Part shown: positions 7,818 to 12,083 of the stretch, in pieces
How positions within the stretch are numbered: position 1 is the stretch's first letter
Layout: each line of letters starts with the position of its first letter
Source of the DNA: Halocaridina rubra
Taxonomy: Eukaryota; Arthropoda; Malacostraca; Decapoda; Atyidae
Direction of reading: 5' to 3'
DNA: 12,083 bases
Assembly: GCA_037179515.1 (NCBI GenBank)
Contig: JAXCGZ010005339.1
Span: forward strand, 1 to 12,083
Position numbers and translations under genes: made by a program
Notes under the pieces: model-generated
Databases searched by the model: none
What the model was told of the DNA's origin: nothing
The model's input: only the letters and a program-made list of their open reading frames with translations

Positions 7818-8016
7818 AAAAATGATTCATGTTTTCACATATGTAATGTGCTTATTTGTATTTCATGGCCCGAATAAGATTGGGAATTGAATTAAATGCT
7901 AAAATGAAGCCACGAGTGAGGTTGGGGAATATGTAATATGAACATAGTGGCATTCAGTTAGAATGCGTTCATTCCTAAGTATAGCAGATATAAGCTATAA
8001 GGTTGTATTCCTTTTA

Positions 8017-8088
8017 ACCTTCTGTGGTGTAGTGGTAGCGCCTTGACTTAGTAATCATAAGTCCTAGGTTCGAGTCCCGGTCGGGGTA
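8017..8088 (+). tRNA. tRNA-like copy 30
   Basis: The segment equals the consensus. The spacer has CGAATAAG, and the tail is ATGACTC. Confidence 0.55.
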
Positions 8089-8287
8089 AAAAATGACTCA
8101 TGTTTTCACATATGTAATGTGCTTATTTGTATTTCATGGCCCGAATGAGATTGGGAATTGAATTAAATGCTAAAATGAAGCCACGAGTGAGGTTGGGGAA
8201 TATGTAATATGAACATAGTGGCATTCAGTTAGAATGCGCTCATTCCTAAGTATAGCAGATATAAGCTATAAGGTTGTATTCCTTTTA

Positions 8288-8359
8288 ACCTTCTGTTGTG
8301 TAGTGGTAGCGCCTTGACTTAGTAATCATAAGTCCTAGGTTCGAGTCCCGGTCGGGGTA
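8288..8359 (+). tRNA. tRNA-like copy 31
   Basis: G to T at n10 (8297) damages the A box and the first D-arm pair. The spacer has GCGCTCATT (as in unit 24) and CTTATATG near the unit end. Confidence 0.5.
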
Positions 8360-8557
8360 AAAAATGATTCATGTTTTCACATATGTAATGTGCTTATATG
8401 TATTTCATGGCCCGAATGAGATTGGGAATTGAATTAAATGCTAAAATGAAGCCACGAGTGAGGTTGGGAATATGTAATATGAACATAGTGGCATTCAGTT
8501 AGAATGCGTTCATTCCTAAGTATAGCAGATATAAGCTATAAGGTTGTATTCCTTTTA

Positions 8558-8629
8558 ACCTTCTGTGGTGTAGTGGTAGCGCCTTGACTTAGTAATCATA
8601 AGTCCTAGGTTCGAGTCCTGGTCGGGGTA
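8558..8629 (+). tRNA. tRNA-like copy 32
   Basis: C to T at n62 (8619). The spacer carries the one-base G-run deletion, making this the third 270-bp unit. Confidence 0.55.
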
Positions 8630-8828
8630 AAAAATGATTCATGTTTTCACATATGTAATGTGCTTATTTGTATTTCATGGCCCGAATGAGATTGGGAATT
8701 GAATTAAATGCTAAAATGAAGCCACGAGTGAGGTTGGGGAATATGTAATATGAACATATTGGCATTCAGTTAGAATGCGTTCATTCCTAAGTATAGCAGA
8801 TATAAGCTATAAGGTTGTATTCCTTTTA

Positions 8829-8900
8829 ACCTTCTCTGGTGTAGTGGTAGCACCTTGACTTAGTAATCATAAGTCCTAGGTTCGAGTCCCGGTCGGGGTA
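8829..8900 (+). tRNA. tRNA-like copy 33
   Basis: G to C at n8 (8836) in the linker after the acceptor, and G to A at n24 (8852) in the D stem, a CpG transition. The spacer has ACATATTGGC, shared with unit 44. Confidence 0.5.
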
Positions 8901-9099
8901 AAAAATGATTCATGTTTTCACATATGTAATGTGCTTATTTGTATTTCATGGCCCGAATGAGATTGGGAATTGAATTAAATGCTAAAATGAAGCCACGAGT
9001 GAGGTTGGGGAATATGTAATATGAACATAGTGGCATTCAGTTAGAATGCGTTCATTCCTAAGTATAGCAGATATAAGCTATAAGGTTGTATTCCTTTTA

Positions 9100-9171
9100 A
9101 CCTTCTGTGGTGTAGTGGTAGCGGCTTGACTTAGTAATCATAAGTCCTAGGTTCGAGTCCCGGTCGGGGTA
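9100..9171 (+). tRNA. tRNA-like copy 34
   Basis: C to G at n25 (9124) breaks a D-stem pair. The tail is ATGTTTC, and TGTTCTTATT replaces TGTGCTTATT. Confidence 0.5.
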
Positions 9172-9370
9172 AAAAATGTTTCATGTTTTCACATATGTAA
9201 TGTTCTTATTTGTATTTCAGGGCCCGAATGAGATTGGGAATTGAATTAAATGCTAAAATGAAGCCACGAGTGAGGTTGGGGAATATGTAATATGAACATA
9301 GTGGCATTCAGTTAGAATGCGTTCATTCCTAAGTATAGCAGATATAAGCTATAAGGTTGTATTCCTTTTA

Positions 9371-9442
9371 ACCTTCTGTGGTGTAGTGGTAGCGCCTTGA
9401 CTTAGTAATCATAAGTCCTAGGTTCGAGTCCCGGTCGGGGTA
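9371..9442 (+). tRNA. tRNA-like copy 35
   Basis: The segment equals the consensus. The unit starts TATTTCAGGG, its only change. Confidence 0.55.
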
Positions 9443-9641
9443 AAAAATGATTCATGTTTTCACATATGTAATGTGCTTATTTGTATTCCATGGCCCGAAT
9501 GAGATTGGGAATTGAATTAAATGCTAAAATGAAGCCACGAGTGAGTTTGGGGAATATGTAATATGAACATAGTGGCATTCAGTTAGAATGCGTTCATTCC
9601 TAAGTATAGCAGATATAAACTATAAGATTGTATTCCTTTTA

Positions 9642-9713
9642 ACCTTCTGTGGTGTAGTGGTAGCGCCTTGACTTAGTAATCATAAATCCTAGGTTCGAGT
9701 TCCGGTCGGGGTA
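9642..9713 (+). tRNA. tRNA-like copy 36
   Basis: G to A at n45 (9686, middle hairpin arm) and C to T at n60 (9701, last B-box bases and T stem). The spacer has TATTCCATGG, GTGAGTTTGG, ATAAACTATA and AAGATTG, about six changes in the unit. Confidence 0.45.
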
Positions 9714-9912
9714 AAAAATGATTCATGTTTTCACATATGTAATGTGCTTATTTGTATTTCATGGCCCGAATGAGATTGGGAATTGAATTAAATGCTAAAA
9801 TGAAGCCACGAGTGAGGTTGGGGAATATGTAATATGAACATAGTGGCATTCAGTTAGAATGCGTTCATTCCTAAGTATAGCAGATATAAGCTATAAGGTT
9901 GTATTCCTTTTA

Positions 9913-9984
9913 ACCTTCTGTGGTGTAGTGGTAGTGCCTTGACTTAGTAATCATAAGTCCTATGTTCGAGTCCCGGTCGGGGTA
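9913..9984 (+). tRNA. tRNA-like copy 37
   Basis: C to T at n23 (9935, D arm, as in copy 3) and G to T at n51 (9963), changing the first B-box base and a T-stem pair. The spacer is unchanged. Confidence 0.5.
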
Positions 9985-10183
9985 AAAAATGATTCATGTT
10001 TTCACATATGTAATGTGCTTATTTGTATTTCATGGCCCGAATGAGATTGGGAATTGAATTAAATGCTAAAATGAAGCCACGAGTGAGGTTGGGGAATATG
10101 TAATATGAACATAGTGGCATTCAGTTAGAATGCGTTCATTCCTAAGTATAGCAGATATAAGCTATAAGGTTGTATTCCTTTTA

Positions 10184-10255
10184 ACCTTCTGTGGTGTAGT
10201 GGTAGCGCCTTGACTTAGTAATCATAAGTCATAGGTTCGAGTCCCGGTCGGGGTA
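10184..10255 (+). tRNA. tRNA-like copy 38
   Basis: C to A at n48 (10231) removes the outer T-stem pair. The A-run after the segment is broken (TAAATAATG). Confidence 0.5.
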
Positions 10256-10454
10256 AATAATGATTCATGTTTTCACATATGTAATGTGCTTATTTGTATT
10301 TCATGGCCCGAATGAGATTGGGAATTGAATTAAATGCTAAAATGAAGCCATGAGTGAGGTTGGGGAATATGTAATATGAACATAGTGGCATTCAGTTAGA
10401 ATGCGTTCATTCCTAAGTATAGCAGATATAAGCTATAAGGTTGTATTCCTTTTA

Positions 10455-10526
10455 ACCTTCTGTGGTGTAGTGGTAGCGCCTTGACTTAGTAATCATAAGT
10501 CCTAGGTTCGAGTCCCGGTCGGGGTA
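10455..10526 (+). tRNA. tRNA-like copy 39
   Basis: The segment equals the consensus. The spacer has AAGCCATGAG (a CpG transition), and the tail is ATTATTC as in unit 5. Confidence 0.55.
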
Positions 10527-10725
10527 AAAAATTATTCATGTTTTCACATATGTAATGTGCTTATTTGTATTTCATGGCCCGAATGAGATTGGGAATTGAA
10601 TTAAATGCTAAAATGAAGCCACGAGTGAGGTTGGGGAATATGTAATATGAACATAGTGACATTCAGTTAGAATGCGTTCATTCCTAAGTATAGCAGATAT
10701 AAGCTATAAGGTTGTATTCCTTTTA

Positions 10726-10797
10726 ACCTTCTGTGGTGTAGTGGTAGCGCCTTGACTTAGTAATCATAAGTCCTAGGTTCGAGTCCCGGTCGGGGTA
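10726..10797 (+). tRNA. tRNA-like copy 40
   Basis: The segment equals the consensus. The spacer has AGTGACATT, breaking the outer pair of hairpin 1. Confidence 0.55.
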
Positions 10798-10996
10798 AAA
10801 AATGATTCATGTTTTCACATATGTAATGTGCTTATTTGTATTTCATGGCCCGAATGAGATTGGGAATTGAATTAAATGCTAAAATGAAGCCACGAGTGAG
10901 GTTGGGGAATATGTAATATGAACATAGTGGCATTCAGTTAGAATGCGTTCATTCCTAAGTATAGCAGATATAAGCTATAAGGTTGTATTCCTTTTA

Positions 10997-11068
10997 ACCT
11001 TCTGTGGTGTAGTGGTAGCGCCTTGACTTAGTAATCATAAGTCCTAGGTTCGAGTCCCGGTCGGGGTA
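10997..11068 (+). tRNA. tRNA-like copy 41
   Basis: The segment equals the consensus. The downstream TTTT is changed to CTTT (11083), so the usual terminator is missing, and the tail is ATGACTC. Confidence 0.55.
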
Positions 11069-11267
11069 AAAAATGACTCATGCTTTCACATATGTAATGT
11101 GCTTATTTGTATTTCATGGCCCGAATGAGATTGGGAATTGAATTAAATGCTAAAATGAAGCCACGAGTGAGGTTGGGGAATATGTAATATGAACATAGTG
11201 GCATTCAGTTAGAATGCGTTCATTCCTAAGTACAGCAGATATAAGCTATAAGGTTGTATTCCTTTTA

Positions 11268-11339
11268 ACCTTCTGTGGTGTAGTGGTAGCGCCTTGACTT
11301 ATTAATCATAAGTCCTAGGTTCGAGTCCCGGTCGGGGTA
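11268..11339 (+). tRNA. tRNA-like copy 42
   Basis: G to T at n35 (11302) turns the canonical-register anticodon AGT into ATT. The spacer has AGTACAGCAG, which breaks hairpin 2. Confidence 0.5.
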
Positions 11340-11538
11340 AAAAATGATTCATGTTTTCACATATGTAATGTGCTTATTTGTATTTCATGGCCCGAATGAG
11401 ATTGGGAATTGAATTAAATGCTAAAATGAAGCCACGAGTGAGGTTGGGGAATATGTAATATGAACATAGTGGCATTCAGTTAGAATGCGTTCATTCCTAA
11501 GTATATCAGATATAAGCTATAAGGTTGTATTCCTTTTA

Positions 11539-11610
11539 ACCTTCTGTGGTGTAGTGGTAGCGCCTTGACTTAGTAATCATAATTCCTAGGTTCGAGTCCC
11601 GGTCGGGGTA
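11539..11610 (+). tRNA. tRNA-like copy 43
   Basis: G to T at n45 (11583) breaks the middle hairpin. The spacer has TATATCAG, as in unit 11. Confidence 0.5.
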
Positions 11611-11809
11611 AAAAATGATTCATGTTTTCACATATGTAATGTGCTTATTTGTATTTCATGGCCCGAATGAGATTGGGAATTGAATTAAATGCTAAAATGA
11701 AGCCACGAGTGAGGTTGGGGAATATGTAATATGAACATATTGGCATTCAGTTAGAATGCGTTCATTCCTAAGAATAGCAGATATAAGCTATAAGGTTGTA
11801 TTCCTTTTA

Positions 11810-11881
11810 ACCTTCTGTGGTGTAGTGGTAGCGCCTTGACTTAGTAATCATAAGTCCTAGGTTCGAGTCCCGGTCGGGGTA
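11810..11881 (+). tRNA. tRNA-like copy 44 (last complete)
   Basis: The segment equals the consensus. The spacer has ACATATTGGC (as in unit 33) and AGAATAGC. Confidence 0.55.
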
Positions 11882-11922
11882 AAAAATGATTCATGTTTTC
11901 ACATATGTAATGTGCTTATTTG

Positions 11923-12083
11923 TATTTCATGGCCCGAATGAGATTAGGAATTGAATTAAATGCTAAAATGAAGCCACGAGTGAGGTTGGGGAATATGTAA
12001 TATGAACAGAGTGGCATTCAGTTAGAATGCGTTCATTCCTAAGTATAGCAGATATAAGCTATAAGGTTGTATTCCATTTAACC
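11923..12083 (+). repeat. Partial unit 45, cut by the window edge
   Basis: It carries the spacer but only the first three bases (ACC, 12081-12083) of its tRNA-like segment. Changes: AGATTAGGAA, GAACAGAGTGG and TTCCATTTAACC; the last removes one T from the TTTT before the segment. Confidence 0.95.

Larger units (their letters stand above)
1..12083 (+). repeat. Tandem satellite array, 271-bp unit, about 44.6 copies
   Basis: The same unit recurs head-to-tail across the whole window, always in the same orientation. Counting from one tRNA-like start to the next gives 44 intervals: 41 are exactly 271 bp and three are 270 bp. The three short ones (units 3, 5 and 32) each lost one G from the GGTTGGGGAAT run. 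Apart from these I see only substitutions, about 110 in all by hand count, or roughly 1% of bases. Both edges lie inside the array. Base 1 joins mid-unit, and the last unit ends three bases into its tRNA-like segment. No unrelated sequence, inserted element or inverted copy interrupts it. What is seen is a highly homogenised satellite; a role in heterochromatin, insulation or RNA production is not shown by the sequence. Confidence 0.99.

Noticed and set aside
1..12083. CRISPR array or other prokaryotic repeat
   Set aside because: The repeats have no unique spacers, the unit is 271 bp and nearly identical throughout, and each contains eukaryote-type A and B boxes.
1..12083. A cluster of functional tRNA-Thr(AGT) genes
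   Set aside because: The acceptor has two mismatches and two G-T pairs, the canonical anticodon stem does not pair, and the segment changes as fast as the spacer. Not fully excluded, but less likely than a tRNA-derived satellite.
1..12083. A regular higher-order repeat
   Set aside because: Shared variants lie 6, 7, 10, 11 or more units apart with no constant period, and most units are near consensus.

Overview
The whole 12,083-base window is the inside of one head-to-tail tandem array. A 271-bp unit is repeated about 44.6 times, and both window edges fall inside the array, so its true length and flanks are not visible. Units differ from the consensus by only about 0 to 7 bases; by eye, units 7 (from 1626), 9 (2168) and 25 (6504) match it exactly. 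I see no protein-coding gene, no non-repetitive sequence, no transposase and no CRISPR-type array. The period is not a multiple of 3 and stop codons occur in all frames.

Each unit has two parts. The first is an AT-rich spacer of about 199 bp. The second is a 72-bp tRNA-related segment on the + strand (160-231 in unit 1, then every 271 bp). The segment has an A box (TGGTGTAGTGG), a perfect B box (GGTTCGAGTCC), a TATAA motif 28 bp upstream and a TTTT stretch 15 bp downstream. Each unit therefore looks like a small RNA polymerase III transcription unit. There are 44 complete copies, and the 45th is cut off after 3 bases. The segment resembles a tRNA-Thr(AGT) or a tRNA-derived SINE head. It is degenerate: the acceptor stem pairs imperfectly, the T stem has an A-C mismatch, and the middle arm folds best as a shifted 6-bp hairpin whose loop does not centre on AGT. 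It is more likely a tRNA-derived satellite than a set of working tRNA genes.

The internal A/B boxes, the lack of an encoded CCA and the satellite organisation indicate a eukaryotic nuclear genome. An external TATA motif at -28 is common for tRNA genes in plants and some fungi, while the 3' half also resembles animal tRNA-derived SINE heads, so I cannot assign a taxon. Differences between copies are spread evenly over tRNA-like and spacer parts and are enriched for CpG transitions. This suggests whole-unit homogenisation and possibly cytosine methylation, not selection on a tRNA product. Shared variants between distant copies (for example units 8 and 14, and units 19 and 29) point to unequal exchange or conversion, but I see no regular higher-order repeat.

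Unit numbering: unit n begins at its TATTTCATGG motif (unit 1 at base 2) and contains tRNA-like copy n. Positions n1-n72 count from the first base of the tRNA-like segment.
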